A stretch of DNA of 64,000 nt from Pyropia yezoensis (GCA_009829735.1 CM020620.1:3712299-3776298); one strand, 5' to 3'. Shown: positions 19,654 through 31,298, counted from the first letter of the stretch. Translations and numbers: made by a program. Notes: generated by a model not told the origin, from the letters alone.

Positions 19654-22600
19654 AGCAGCAACCGTCATCAAAACCGGTGCCAGACGCTTCTTCGGTTCCT
19701 GAAAACATGTCGTCACCATTTGAAGGCCCGCGTCTCGGGCTTCTGCTTTCTACTGCCTCTGTCAATGGACATCTTGTTAAGGTGCTGTTTGACGACGGAT
19801 CTCCCATTAACGTCGTATCAAGGCGCCTCGTGAATACCCTGAATGTGACCACGAAAGAAACGGACTTCGCGGCTAACATGCCCGATGGTCGCTCCCACGT
19901 CCTCGCAGAGACCATTGAACCCTTAGAGATTCACATCGGCCCATACCAAGAACGTCTTCGGTTTGCTGTATGCGACCTAAGTGCGTACGACATCATCCTC
20001 GGAAAGAAATGGCGTGACGACAAGGACGCCAAAATCAACAACAAGAAGAACAAGATCTCCATCAAGTTTAACCAAAAGAACATCTCCATCACTGCCTCCC
20101 TCAAGAAACCCCATGGCCTGATTAGTAGGCAACGCCTCGCCAAGGACCTTATTCAAAAAGTTCCTGTCTTCGCCATTTACCTGCAATCCGAAGATTCTTC
20201 CAGCACCTTTGACATCAATGCGATCAAAATGGGAGAAGCTGAAGACAAGAATGGCGTCCAAAAGATTCTCAACGAGTACGCCGACGTCTTCCCGGAAGAG
20301 CTTCCCGATGGACTTCCTCCTGAACGCAGTCACAAGTTTAGCGTCAAGCTTACGGAGGACGCTCAACCACGTCGCAGTGGCATTTATCGCCTATCTGAAT
20401 GGGAACTCGATGAACTCGAGACACAACTTGCAACCCTCATACGAAAGGGGTTCATCCAACCAAGTGCCTCACCGTGGGGCTCTTCTGTACTCTTTGCCGC
20501 GAAGAAGGACGGTGGCTGGCGAATGTGCATCGATTATCGAGCATTGAACAAAGCCACTATCAAGAACGCATATCCCTTTCCAAGAATTGACGACATCTTC
20601 GACCAACTGCGAAAGGCCAAGTACTTCACGAAGATCGACCTCCGATCAGGTTACCACCAGATCCGGCTTGACCCTGATACTATCCCACTGACGGCGTTCC
20701 GAACAAAATACGGGTTCTACGAATTTACCGTGCTACCCTTTGGGCTAACAAATGCCCCCGCGGTCTTCATGAACCTAATGAATGACGTCTTCCGACCCTA
20801 TCTCTACGAGTTTATCTGCGTCTACCTCGACGACATCCTGGTCTACAGTGAAGCTTACGAAGATCATTTAAAGCACCTAAGGCAAGCCCTGGACAAGCTG
20901 CGAGAGCATAAGCTCTACGCCAAACTCAGCAAATGCCAATTTGCGCGAACAACTGTGGACTACCTCGGCCATGTCATTTGCAACGAAGGCTTCTCTATGG
21001 AGGACTACAAGGTCCAAGCCATTCGATCATGGGCAACGCCACAGAGCAAAAAAGATGTGCAATCTTTCCTCGGCATGGTCAACTTCTATCGTCGATTTAT
21101 TAAGGGAATGGCATCCGTGGCTGCACCCCTCACAAGGCTTACTGGAAACGTCGACTTCGAATGGAACTCTGACGCCCAGAAGGCTTTTGAGCAACTACAA
21201 ACCCTGACGACAAGTGCACCAGTACTGAGGCCATTCGACAAGACGTACCCAATCTTCGTCTCCACAGATGCCAGTGGGTATGCTGTTGGCGCTGTCCTTG
21301 AACAAGATGACGGAAAAGGACGACGCCCAGTGGCCTACTTCTCATTGACGCTGAACATCCACGAACAGCGCTACAGTATCCGTGAGCGCGAACTGCTCGC
21401 AGTTGTACAAGCCATCCGACACTGGCGCTGCTACCTCCATGGAAGGTCGTTCGAGGTGCACACCGACCATGAGTCCTTAAGGTACTTGAAAACCCAAGAG
21501 AAGCTCAACGACCGCCAAGTCAAGTGGCTAGAGCTGTTGGAGCAATTCGATTTCAAGATCATCCCCATCAAGGGCACTTCCAACCCCGTAGCTGATGCTC
21601 TTTCAAGGCAACCACAAGACGCCCCCGATAAGCACGCTCCCAATCAAGATCTCCTTAGTCGCGTGCTAACCAAGACCATCGAAAGCCTACCCAAGAAAAC
21701 TGAAATCAACAACCTCATGACCATAAGCCAAAGTGATCAAGACCTTGCCACCCTAGACCAAGAGTACAACGCGGATCCCGAGTTTGCCGACCTAGTCAAA
21801 GACCCGGTATCTCCCTACCGGCTTCACATGAGGTTGTTGAAACGAGGTGACCGTACGTGCATCCCCGTTGGTACTCTACGCCAAAGACTACTCCATGACT
21901 ACCACGACATCCCAAGCCAAGGACATATGGGATTTAAGAAAACCACCAACGCTATTGCTTCCAAATACTACTGGAAGACAATGCGGAAGGACGTCCAAAG
22001 ATACGTACGATCATGTGATTTGTGCCAGCGGAACAAAGCTGGCACCCATTCACCTCTGGGTCACCTCAAACCACTAGATCCACCGAACCAACGATGGGCA
22101 AGTGTCTCCATGGACTTTATCACCCCTCTTCCACTGACCCAAAGGGGCCACAATGGCATTTACGTCATTGTAAACAGACTGTCGAAGATGATTCGACTAG
22201 CACCAATGAAGCCCGACTGTACTGCACCAGTCGTAGCGCAACTCTACCATGATCACGTCTACCGTCATCACGGTCTACCATGCGACGTCGTCTGCGACCG
22301 AGACCGTATCTTCTTCTCCAACTTCTGGCAGTCGCTCACCGAAATTCTTAAGGTCAAGATCAAGGCATCTTCAGCCTATCATCCCCAGACGGACGGACAA
22401 ACCGAGATCATGAACAAGAAGATTGAAGAAATCCTGCGAAACTTCGTGAACCATCATCAGGGTGATTGGGACCTCTTCCTTGTTGCTGCAGAAGTAGCTT
22501 ACAACCGGTCACCCAATGCGGTCACGACGTACTCCCCATTCTTCCTGAACTACGGCTTTGAACCAAGGACAGTACCTGTCGACATCGTCGAGAGCAAGGA

Positions 22601-23168
22601 ATCGAAACTACCAGCAGTCTCAGATTGGCTAAGCAGTCTGAAAAAAGCTCAGGAGACTGCCATTACCGCTATCAAGAAGGCCAATGAGACGCGCTCGGCG
22701 TACGCTAACCGTCGACGCCGACCATGTACGATCGCTGTCGACGACCTCGTGCTCCTGAGCACCAAGAACCTTATGCCGGACGCCTTCCAGGGCGCTCGCA
22801 AGTGGATGCCCAAGTTTTCGGGACCATACCGAGTCACTGAAAACATCAATGATGTTACGTTCCGTCTGGATCTCCCTCAAGCAGTCCTTGATCGAAAGGT
22901 GCACAACGCCTTTCACGCCAGTCTACTCAAGCCGTACAACGCTGATCTGTATGGTCGACTTCCTCCCGCTCCAGCTCCGGTAGCATTTCCGGACGGATCG
23001 GTTGAGTACGAAGTGGACTCCATTATTCCGTCACGAAAACGCCGTGGACGACTGCAGTACCTGGTCAAGTGGAAAGGCTGCGATGTCAGTGAGAACACCT
23101 GGCTCACCACGCAAGACCTCGACAACGCACCTGAGGTTCTCGACGCCTTCCTTCGACGCACGTCCTAA
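19635..23168 (+). CDS. pol: E3 pol polyprotein: protease, RT, RNase H, integrase, chromodomain
   Basis: An uninterrupted frame of about 1,170 codons. The protease region is VNGHLVKVLFDDGSPINVVS, with Asp-Asp-Gly instead of the usual Asp-Thr/Ser-Gly. RT has KIDLRSGYHQIRL, LPFGLTNAPAVF and YLDD. RNase H has FVSTDASGYAVGAVL and REREL. Integrase has an HHCC finger (His at GHMGF, CDLCQRN) and a D-D-E core (SMDFITPL, DRDRIFF, GQTEIMNKK), then a GPYRV segment and a classical chromodomain (LQYLVKWKGCDVSENTW). Length and order are those of a chromovirus. Read in the -1 frame from gag; the two frames overlap by about 20 bases. The enzyme part looks intact apart from the odd protease triad, but gag is broken, so the element cannot act alone. 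Confidence 0.93.
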   Translation, partial: KRPAELKQQPSSKPVPDASSVPENMSSPFEGPRLGLLLSTASVNGHLVKVLFDDGSPINVVSRRLVNTLNVTTKETDFAANMPDGRSHVLAETIEPLEIHIGPYQERLRFAVCDLSAYDIILGKKWRDDKDAKINNKKNKISIKFNQKNISITASLKKPHGLISRQRLAKDLIQKVPVFAIYLQSEDSSSTFDINAIKMGEAEDKNGVQKILNEYADVFPEELPDGLPPERSHKFSVKLTEDAQPRRSGIYRLSEWELDELETQLATLIRKGFIQPSASPWGSSVLFAAKKDGGWRMCIDYRALNKATIKNAYPFPRIDDIFDQLRKAKYFTKIDLRSGYHQIRLDPDTIPLTAFRTKYGFYEFTVLPFGLTNAPAVFMNLMNDVFRPYLYEFICVYLDDILVYSEAYEDHLKHLRQALDKLREHKLYAKLSKCQFARTTVDYLGHVICNEGFSMEDYKVQAIRSWATPQSKKDVQSFLGMVNFYRRFIKGMASVAAPLTRLTGNVDFEWNSDAQKAFEQLQTLTTSAPVLRPFDKTYPIFVSTDASGYAVGAVLEQDDGKGRRPVAYFSLTLNIHEQRYSIRERELLAVVQAIRHWRCYLHGRSFEVHTDHESLRYLKTQEKLNDRQVKWLELLEQFDFKIIPIKGTSNPVADALSRQPQDAPDKHAPNQDLLSRVLTKTIESLPKKTEINNLMTISQSDQDLATLDQEYNADPEFADLVKDPVSPYRLHMRLLKRGDRTCIPVGTLRQRLLHDYHDIPSQGHMGFKKTTNAIASKYYWKTMRKDVQRYVRSCDLCQRNKAGTHSPLGHLKPLDPPNQRWASVSMDFITPLPLTQRGHNGIYVIVNRLSKMIRLAPMKPDCTAPVVAQLYHDHVYRHHGLPCDVVCDRDRIFFSNFWQSLTEILKVKIKASSAYHPQTDGQTEIMNKKIEEILRNFVNHHQGDWDLFLVAAEVAYNRSPNAVTTYSPFFLNYGFEPRTVPVDIVESKESKLPAVSDWLSSLKKAQETAITAIKKANETRSAYANRRRRPCTIAVDDLVLLSTKNLMPDAFQGARKWMPKFSGPYRVTENINDVTFRLDLPQAVLDRKVHNAFHASLLKPYNADLYGRLPPAPAPVAFPDGSVEYEVDSIIPSRKRRGRLQYLVKWKGCDVSENTWLTTQDLDNAPEVLDAFLRRTS

Positions 23169-23178
23169 GGGGGGGAGG

Positions 23179-24025
23179 TGTAAGCATTTCCCCCCTTATC
23201 CCATGCCTAATACTTAAGGGATAATATCTGGGACCTCTCCTTACAGATCCTGCCGAATCAACTCCTGGCAACATGGATCAACTCCTTGTATTGTGGGGCA
23301 TGACGCGGTGTACCTTCCAGACGCAAGATGAGTCAGCCGCTGTCTCACGGTGTCTGCCGGCCGCACGACAGCAGCCATCGACAGCCCATCATGGCCTGTC
23401 GAAAGGCGCCACCGTCAGCACCCATGACGAGCCACATCTGCCACAGCTGGCGAGTCCGTTAAAATGTCCTCGCTGCAGCATTGCAGCGATGTGACTGGCT
23501 AGCCGGCTGGCCGATTCGGCCGACTCGATCGAATCGTGCTTACACGCCTCTCGGACCTTCGGGCCGACTGGCGTCTGGAGCCGGCTGGGGCGGCGCCCTA
23601 GGCGCCGCACGCCGGACCCCTTCGTTTGGGGCAAACTGGGGCTGCACTCCTTTAGTGCACACGCCCGCCCATGCTTTGTTCTGAGAGCCATGCTTTGTTT
23701 TTGGGCCGTTTTGTGCCTACCGGTGGAGCGACGGGGAAATGCATGCTTTGGGGCACCTCGGGTGCCCCGACGCGAGTATATAGTGCGTGAGTGTCGGCGC
23801 CACCGGGGGAGACCGGAAGGGCAACCAAAGACACAGACCAAAGACGACCTTCACCCTTTGAACCCTCTCGATCACCACCGACGTCGCGCCGTCCTCTTCC
23901 CCAGACCCACCACCGTCACCACCTCCATCCTCTTCCCCGCACCCTGTCGCCCTATTGGCTGGCACGGGTCGCTGACACCATCACGAGTACGTTGAGGGCT
24001 GCCCAAGTGTGGGTGGTTTCTCACA
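23179..24025 (+). repeat. E3 3' LTR
   Basis: 847 bp, matching 11532-12378; differences noted near the start (TGTAAGC vs TGTAAGG, TTAT vs AAT context) and near the end (TTTCTCACA vs TTCCTCACA). Confidence 0.93.
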
Positions 24026-24030
24026 ACCGG

Positions 24031-24304
24031 CACGTCCAGATGTATGTTGTGTGGGGCTCCCCAGCACTGGGTGTCTTCCTGCCCAACATCCCCGAGGAGT
24101 CTCGGCGGGCAGCGGCGCAACGCAAGGCATCCACCGGGGGGTATCCCGCCAGAGCACCCGGACCCGCACCGGGTAGGCAGCCAGCTCCAGGTGGAGTACT
24201 GGCCGTCGAGGAGGCACCTCCGCAGCCGGATGTCCCGGCGGACCGCACCCTACCAAGGGCGGGAAACGAGTAAGAGGAAGGATGACCGGGGGGCGCTGGG
24301 GTAA
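24031..24304 (+). pseudogene. gag: E2 gag, 3' part with zinc knuckle
   Basis: Resumes the gag frame from 11531 in register and immediately encodes a CCHC knuckle, CMLCGAPQHWVSSC, then a basic Pro-rich tail ending at a TAA (24302-24304). Pol overlaps in the +1 frame, unlike the -1 arrangement of E1 and E3. A homopolymer indel in this G-rich overlap cannot be excluded. Confidence 0.75.
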
Positions 24305-27300
24305 CCCAAGCAAGCCACCCCGGAGTACCGCGGGGAAAGCCCCACGGAGAGCGCGGTTGAGCCGACGCCGCATCAACCCCCGGGTACACCTTCCGGCCCC
24401 GACGACACGGCGTCAGGGGATTGATGACCAACCACCAAGGTTGGGAGGAGAGGACGGGAAGCCCCGTCACATGGAACCAGACAAGGGCCCTGTTCAGGAT
24501 GCCCGAGCTACACCGGATATCGGTGTAGGCCACGTGCTGTTTACCTTGGAGAACTTCAAGGTATCAGACGCACTGGGGGTTGACCCCCAGTCGACACGAT
24601 CGTACTGCCCTGTACTGGATACAGGGGCTGGACCCAACCTTATCCGGAAGGATACCATCCCGGACAAGTGGCTTCCGCGAGTCAGAGTGACTCGGGGACC
24701 CACCATCAAGGACGCGAATGGTCGCCTCATTCGTACGACCGCAGCGATGTCGCTGCGGGTTACCATCGGGGAACTCACCACGGAAGTCGACTTCCTGGTG
24801 TGTGAGACCCTATCGGTGCCCTGCATACTGGGGTGCACCTTCATCAACGTTCACGTTGATGCAATCCGGCCAGGCCGGAGGACCGTCGAGCTTCAAGAAG
24901 CCGACGGGACGAAGCGAGGACACACGGCTATCGTCAGGGACCTGACGCTACAAGGGAGCCACGTTAACGTGGCTGAGGTGTACGCAAGTGTCGAGCCGAA
25001 GACACTTCGGTTGGCCAAGCGAACTCGCTTTGAGCCGTTGTCGGAGACAGTCCTCCCGGTTAACTGTGACCTCGCAGGCATCTGCAGAGTCAAGTCCAAC
25101 TTGCGGACGTACAAGCGCCATGGGTTGACCATGGCCAACGGTCTCATAGACCTCCCATCAGGAGGGTCGTCCCTCCTAGTGATGGCGAACTATCGCCGTA
25201 AGGCAGTCACCCTCCCAAAGGGAACTATCCTCGGGATTGCCGAGCTCTACGAAGGAGATATCCTTACCCCTGACAAGGAAGGTCAAGTGGACCCACTTGA
25301 GGTGCTGGCGGTCGCCGAGACCACCGAGCGACAGCAACCCGATGACGGGAAGCCTAGTCGACCATCATTACCGGCGGATATTCCGCCGAAGGACCAAGAA
25401 GCATTGAAGGCACTGGCCGAGGCTGACCTCGACCACCCTCCCCCCTCCGTAGCCGAAGGGGTACGACGGATGTTAAGAAAGCATGACGTCATGTGGACAG
25501 GCGGAGCCCTGGGTACCATTGGGGCAACCCAACATCGTATTGACCTGGTACCAGGCGCACGCCCCGCCCGGTCACAGCCGCACCGAGCGGGACCTATGCA
25601 ACGAGAGATCGTTGAAGGAGAAGTGAAGAGGATGAGTGAAGCTAAGGTGATCCGACCTTCGATGTCGGAGTGGGGTGCCCCAGTCGTTATTGTACCGAAG
25701 AAGGATCAAACCCCTCGGTTTTGCATCGATTATCGACGCCTCAACTAGGTTACCAAGAAGGACTCATACCCTTTACCAAGGATGGATGAATGCATCGACT
25801 CCCTGGGGGAAGCTACGGTGTTTACCACCATCGACTGCAATGCCGGATACTGGCAGATCCCGGTGGCGGACGAGGATATCCCCAAGACGGCATTCGTCTG
25901 TCGCAGTGGAGTGTACGAGCTCTTAAGGATGCCCTTCGGATTGTCCAATGCCCCCGCTACATTCCAGCGGGCTATCGACATTATACTGTCGGGGGTGAAG
26001 TGGCGTAACTGCCTAGTGTACCTCGATGACGTCATCGTCTTCTCGCGTAACATGGATGACCATGTGCAACATGTTGACGAGGTACTCACCCTCTTGAGGA
26101 ACGCCGGGGTAACCCTGCGTCTGAAGAAGTGCGCCTTCTTCCAACAGACGGTCGAGTATCTGGGCCACCAGATAACCCCTGGTAAACTAGGGGTACTCGA
26201 AGCCAATACCCGGGCACTCCGGGATGCCCGGTTCCCTAACACCCAGACGCAGCTCAAGAGCTTCCTGGGAATGTGCAATGTATACCGACGGTTCGTCAAG
26301 GGATTCGCTCGGATAGCTAAACCGTTAACGGCTCTTACGAGCAGTACCCTGCCCAAGGTACTCCAACCCCCTTCGCCTAGCGAACAGGAGGCATTCGAGT
26401 CGCTGAAGCGAGCCCTACTATCCCCACCCGTCCTTGCGTTACCGCACAGACGGGGTACCTTCGTCATCGATGTCGATGCGTGCGATACCCAGGTGGGATG
26501 CACCCTGTTACAGGGGGAGACGTTGATCGGTTCCGATAACGTTATCCCGGACCTACGTCCGGTAGGGTACTTCAGCCGGACACTCAACCCGGCTGAGCGT
26601 AACTATAGTGCAACCGAGCGTGAGTGCCTCGGAGTTATATGGGCAGTGCAACTGCTCCGTCCATACCTGGAGGGCTCCAGGTTCATCGCGAGGTCCGACC
26701 ACGAACCCCTACGATGGCTCCTCAACCTTGGTGACAAGGAATTTCGATAGCCATGGGAGGCTAGCCCGATGGAGGCTGAAGATGGCCGAGCACGACTATC
26801 GTACCGTGTATAAGGCTGGGTCAACCCACCATCTCGGAGACGCATTGTCTCGACTCGACACCCCGAGCGGGGATACCCGCCCGGTGGACGAGGACATCCC
26901 GGTGGTACCGGTCTGCATGGTGGGTAACGCTACCCAGGGTATGGTTGACCATACCATGGCACACCTTGCGTGCCCATTGACCCTCGCGGACTTCCGCGAG
27001 GCACAGGCCAATGACGATGACTGTAGACGTCATTGTGCTAACCTCCTGGCCGGTACGGCCGGCATCTTCTCCGAGAACGAAGACGGACTCATATACCGGC
27101 GGGCACCCGCCGATGGACGACATCAAGTCGTGGTTCCCGTGTCCTTACGGCAAGCCGTCATGGAACGAGAACACGAGAACCCTACAGCCGGACACCCGGG
27201 GGGTTCACGTATGTTCGCAGCAATGCGAAGGTTCTTCTACTGGCCAGCAATGGCCGTCGACGTGGTCGACCACGTAAGGGGATGCCACCCCTGTGCACGT

Positions 27301-28449
27301 AACCGCATGAGTCTGCATAGGCAGGCGTCTGCCATGAAGCTATTCCCACCTGATGGGCCCAACGAGCAGGTCGCTATCGACATACTCGGGCCACTTCCGG
27401 TAACGGAAGAAGGGAACAGGTACATCCTGGTCATGTCTGACCGGTTCACTAAGCTGTCACGAGCGGCAGCCATCCCGAATGATACGGCATACACAATCAT
27501 GAACGCAGTGGTTGACCACTGGATCAGTGCATACGGAGTCATGAAGCAACTCCTCTCCGACAACGGAGCAAACCTTACGTCGGCATTCTGCACTAAGGTC
27601 CTGGGCATGTTCGGTATCGAACCACGTCGGGCATCCGACTACCACCCGCAAACCAACGGGCAGGTGGAGCGGTTCAACCGCACCATCGTCAAGATGCTAC
27701 AGTGCTACGTGGCCGAGCACACGAACACTTGGGACAGGCTTCTGTCCGTACTCACCCTGGCATACAATGCCAGGCCACATCGGAGCACAAACATCGCTCC
27801 GCTCGAGTGGGTCATGCCACTAGGCGTCGGTAACCTGACGCTGCCACCAGGCAGGTGCACTCGGTATGATACACCGAAAGGCCGACCGGCCGAACGCATC
27901 CACCTAGCTTGGTTGGCCAAGCTATCGTGGATGATTCCTAAGCTCAAGGGTGCCCTTGACAGGACACAACTTCGATATAAGAAGAACTTCGACGCCCGGT
28001 TACGGGTGCGCAACGCAACCCTGATGACAGGTGACTGGGTCTACATCAGACACCAGAAGTTCCGGGGGAACAAGCTCATGCAACCGGTCAAGGGACCGTA
28101 CCAGATTCTCCACAGAGATGACCACTCTGTTATCTTACACTCCGATACGGAGATCCAACGCATCAGTGTGAATGATGTCACACCTGCTCCGAAGCCGGAA
28201 CAGCCTCAGCTGGTACCGGCTGGGTTGCTACATGAAGCTCTTACAACCCACCGGTCAGATGACCCGGTGGGACCGGATGGGATCCCATACCAAGTTGAGA
28301 GCGTGGTCGGACACACCGACCCGGACCTACCAGGACCCTGGTACGTCAAGGTTATGTGGGTCGGATACGACTCACCCACCTGGGAACAGGCGGCGAATAT
28401 ACCCCGCCAACTACTCATGCCTTACATGAGGCGACGACGCCTACTGTAA
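24282..28449 (+). pseudogene. pol: E2 pol: protease, RT, RNase H, integrase, chromodomain-like end
   Basis: Protease PVLDTGAGPNLI at about 24610. RT begins before MSEWGAPVVIVPKKD and has CNAGYWQIPVADEDI, LSNAPATF and YLDD. RNase H has VDVDACDTQVGC and ERECLGVIWAV. Integrase has HPGG...CHPCARNRM, then MDI-like AIDILGPLPV, LLSDNGANL and GQVERFN, followed by KGPYQILHRDDHS. The end, YVKVMWVGYDSPTWEQAANI, is a divergent chromodomain. Two lesions are visible: a TAG at 25746-25748 in the RT motif DYRRLN-x-VTKKD (where relatives have Glu), and a one-base insertion near 26738-26742 (after LLNLGDK). It would otherwise be one open frame. Confidence 0.9.
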
Positions 28450-28527
28450 CAACCCAACCGACACCGACTTCGGCTGTTGGGGGGTGAGGCTTATACCTAC
28501 TAAGTAGGGTGTGACATGGTTATGGCA

Positions 28528-28623
28528 GACTTAGGTTTCTAAGTCAAATCAGACTTAGGTTTCTAAGTCGAACCAAGCTTAGGTAACTAAGTAGAGCCAA
28601 GGTTAGGTAACTAAGTAAAACCT
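28528..28623. repeat. Four 24-bp hairpin repeats between E2 pol and antisense ORF
   Basis: Four tandem 24-mers, each with a dyad: GACTTAGGTTTCTAAGTC twice, then CTTAGGTAACTAAG and TTAGGTAACTAA variants. They lie in the gap where sense pol and the antisense ORF converge, a suitable place for a bidirectional 3'-end signal. The function is inference. Confidence 0.75.
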
Positions 28624-28928
28624 GAACCTTAATAAGTTAACTTCAAGGTAAAGGCCAACCTCGATAAAATCGAAGTAACTAGGGGGCTCACATGGGAGAA
28701 TGACCTCCCAAAGCCAAGACACAAAGTGAGGGAGGATAACCTCCCCAAGCATGAATCAACCGGAAGAAGTTGGACGGGAGGCAAGGCACCACTGAGCCAG
28801 AAGGGGTACTCCCCAGGGCAGCAAACAGAGGCAAGCAATGCCCCCAGCGGGGGATGAGTTTACACTCACTACTACCCGGCCACCATAAGGGCCACCGGGT
28901 CCCTCTCCCGTACAAACAATAACACTCC

Positions 28929-31298
28929 TCAGTGGGTAGACCCACTGCCCGAGGGAGGCCACTCACGCGTAAGCGCGTATACCTCCGTGCTCCACCGGTC
29001 GGCAATGTCACGACGGTCGATCACCCGAGTTACCTCGGTGCATAGCTGGACGAGGGTACTGCGGCCAGCCTCCACGTCCTCCAGAGCTTTCTGGAGGCGG
29101 TCAAGCACGCCACCGAAGCAACGCGCTGACCCAACCAGCGCAGCACCTGGGGGGATATCCCCCCAGCTAACAGAGAGACCCTCCCGCCTTGCGCGGGTAA
29201 CTAGGGCGTCAACGCCTTCATGCCAGAGACGGGGACCCCCGTCATTCATGACAGGGGCGGGAGGTGACACTGGCGCAGCCAGAGGAGCCACAGGAGCCGA
29301 CACGGCTACCACCGGAGCCGGTGGCACCTGATACGAGGCCCGGTAGGACCCTACCGAAGGGGCTCCACCGTAACCCCGGCGGGGCTCCGCCCGACGACGG
29401 GACACCTCACGCTCCCCACCCGCAGAGCCCCACTCTCGGGGACGACGGCCAACCACCGCCGGTATCGGGTTACCGAACCACGGGGCAAGGACCTGAAGCG
29501 GGTCATGGATAACCATGGGAATACCCAGGTCAGCAACAGCCTCGGTGGACGCCCACCCATGGCAATTGGGCTCACCCGGCTGAGTACGCCGGATACGCAA
29601 CGAGTGACGAGGCAAGGGGGAAGCCCCAGCCTGCGGGTCCCGCTACGGGGGAAGGGCCAACACTTCAACTCAGTTCACGGCATCGTGAACAGCCAGCAGG
29701 GCCTCGAACTCCCGGGCCAACCCGGTCTTGGCAGCTATCAGGTCCACGCCCAACTGCGCGATGTGCCGACGGACACCCGTCGGAAGATGAAACAGGCGCC
29801 CCTGCCGGCGGACGGACAGCAAGAAGGAGGACGCCTGCCCGAGGGTAACCTCAAGGGTGAAGGTACCCTGCAACGGGTGGACCGGCCGGGAGGCCAACAC
29901 ACTCCCGAAGTATCGGAGACAGGAGCCGGTGTCAAACCGGAAAGCAGGGGCGGGTTCCCACCCCTCCTGCCATAGCGGCGGGCGCACGGGAGTGTATACC
30001 GGCGCACGACCGTTGCCGGTCTGCAACGCACACTTTATATCCGTGCGAAACTCATCCGCCATGACACCATGGTTACGTCGCCAGCTCGACGCCGACTTCA
30101 ACCCCGCCATAGGCGGGTAGGGAGCCGTCAACGACAGATACGGGGATACCCCCGGGTAGTAATCAAAGTCGGGATACCGACCGGTACTGCCCACCGTCTC
30201 CCCAAACGCAACCGGCTCCGCCGCCGCCGCAATCCCCCGAGCACTAGCCGGGTAGTCAATCTCTCGCGGCAACGCGGGAGCAATCAGGTCGCATACCCCG
30301 AAGTTGGGGTCGAGGTAGACCTCACCCCGTCCCACCCGAGTACGCCAGAGCTGCGCATGCCGGTCGTCCGGCTGACTCAGGATCCAATGGTGTTCCACTC
30401 GCACCGCGTTCGGCTGGTTGACAAGCCGCACCAACTCCCGCTCCCAACTCGGGTCCACCTTGACGCGCCGGGAGGACTCTCCACGGGGATGGGGCAAGTG
30501 GAAGTCCACCCGCATCCGCCCATCGGACTCCATTGACTCTTGCACAGTCAGGCCTCGAACCCGAGCCACCAAGTCGACCATCGACATGGCGGGTTGACCC
30601 GCCGCCACGGCGACGCCGCCACCCAACGGGGCAACCCGGGCAGGACCAGGAAGAATAGGGGGCGCTGGGGGATGCCCCACCGGAAGAGGGGCCGGCGCCG
30701 GAGTCGCACGCGGCCGAGGAGGAAAAAGAAGGACGGGCGCCCGCCCGGAGTAACTACCGGAGTCCACAGTCATCGGGGTAGACCCACCTTGACCACCAGA
30801 CGCCCGCGGCACCGCGGGCAGAGCATCGCCGCCACCCGGACCCGACGTCGGTACCACGGGGGCAGCACGGGTAGACCCGCTACCCGCCGCAGCGGACACA
30901 CCAACCGGGCGGGCACCCGCGCCGTCTTGACCCGCCGGGCTGGCCGGGGTGCCGCCACAACCATCCGCCACGCCGGCAACACCGTCTTGAGGTAGAGCCA
31001 CGCCGGTACCGGCGACAGAAGCCATCCGGGCCGCCGGAGGAGAAGCGGTAGAAGCCACCGCTGCACGCGGTTGTCCGCCACCCGACGGAGCCGTCGTGCC
31101 GCTACACACGGACGACAACCCGCCCGGCGCGCCTTCCGGGGCTACACGAACGGTCACCCGGTCGTCCTCGTCCTCCGACGAGCTCGCTAGGAAGCACTCG
31201 GCGGCGATGGCGGAGACGGGAACGTCGTCCACCATCACCTCTTCCCCCTCTTCAGGCAGGAGGTCGTCCTCGCCCCCGGGTACCTGGGGGTCCGACAT
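28929..31298 (-). pseudogene. E2 antisense ORF protein (two in-frame stops)
   Basis: From the ATG at 31298 (MSDPQVPGGEDDLLPEEGEE, acidic like E4's N-terminus) the same minus-strand frame runs about 790 codons to 28929, broken only by TGA at 29670-29672 and TAG at 29646-29648. Shared blocks with the E1 and E4 antisense proteins: YYPGVSPYL, CLRYFGSVLASRP, LEVTLGQASSFLLSVRRQGR, LFHLPTGVRRHIAQLG, and a downstream helical segment (FGGVLDRLQKALEDVEAG). The middle is a Gly/Ala/Pro-rich low-complexity linker. No membrane segments. Function unknown. Confidence 0.6.

Larger units (their letters stand above)
11532..24025 (+). mobile_element. E3: canonical chromovirus-type Ty3/gypsy element inserted in E2 gag
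   Basis: Two 847-bp LTRs (TGTAAG...CTCACA; three differences counted) flanked by ACCGG at 11527-11531 and 24026-24030. Content: zinc-finger ORF, gag (split by E4), and pol with a classical chromodomain. The polypurine tract AAGGGGGGGAGG abuts the 3' LTR. Codon use is less GC-extreme, and its pol lacks the inverted-repeat texture of E1 and E2, marking a separate lineage. Confidence 0.95.

Noticed and set aside
28528..28623. The 24-bp repeats as a CRISPR array
   Set aside because: Repeats are directly adjacent with no spacers, and the context is a eukaryotic retrotransposon.
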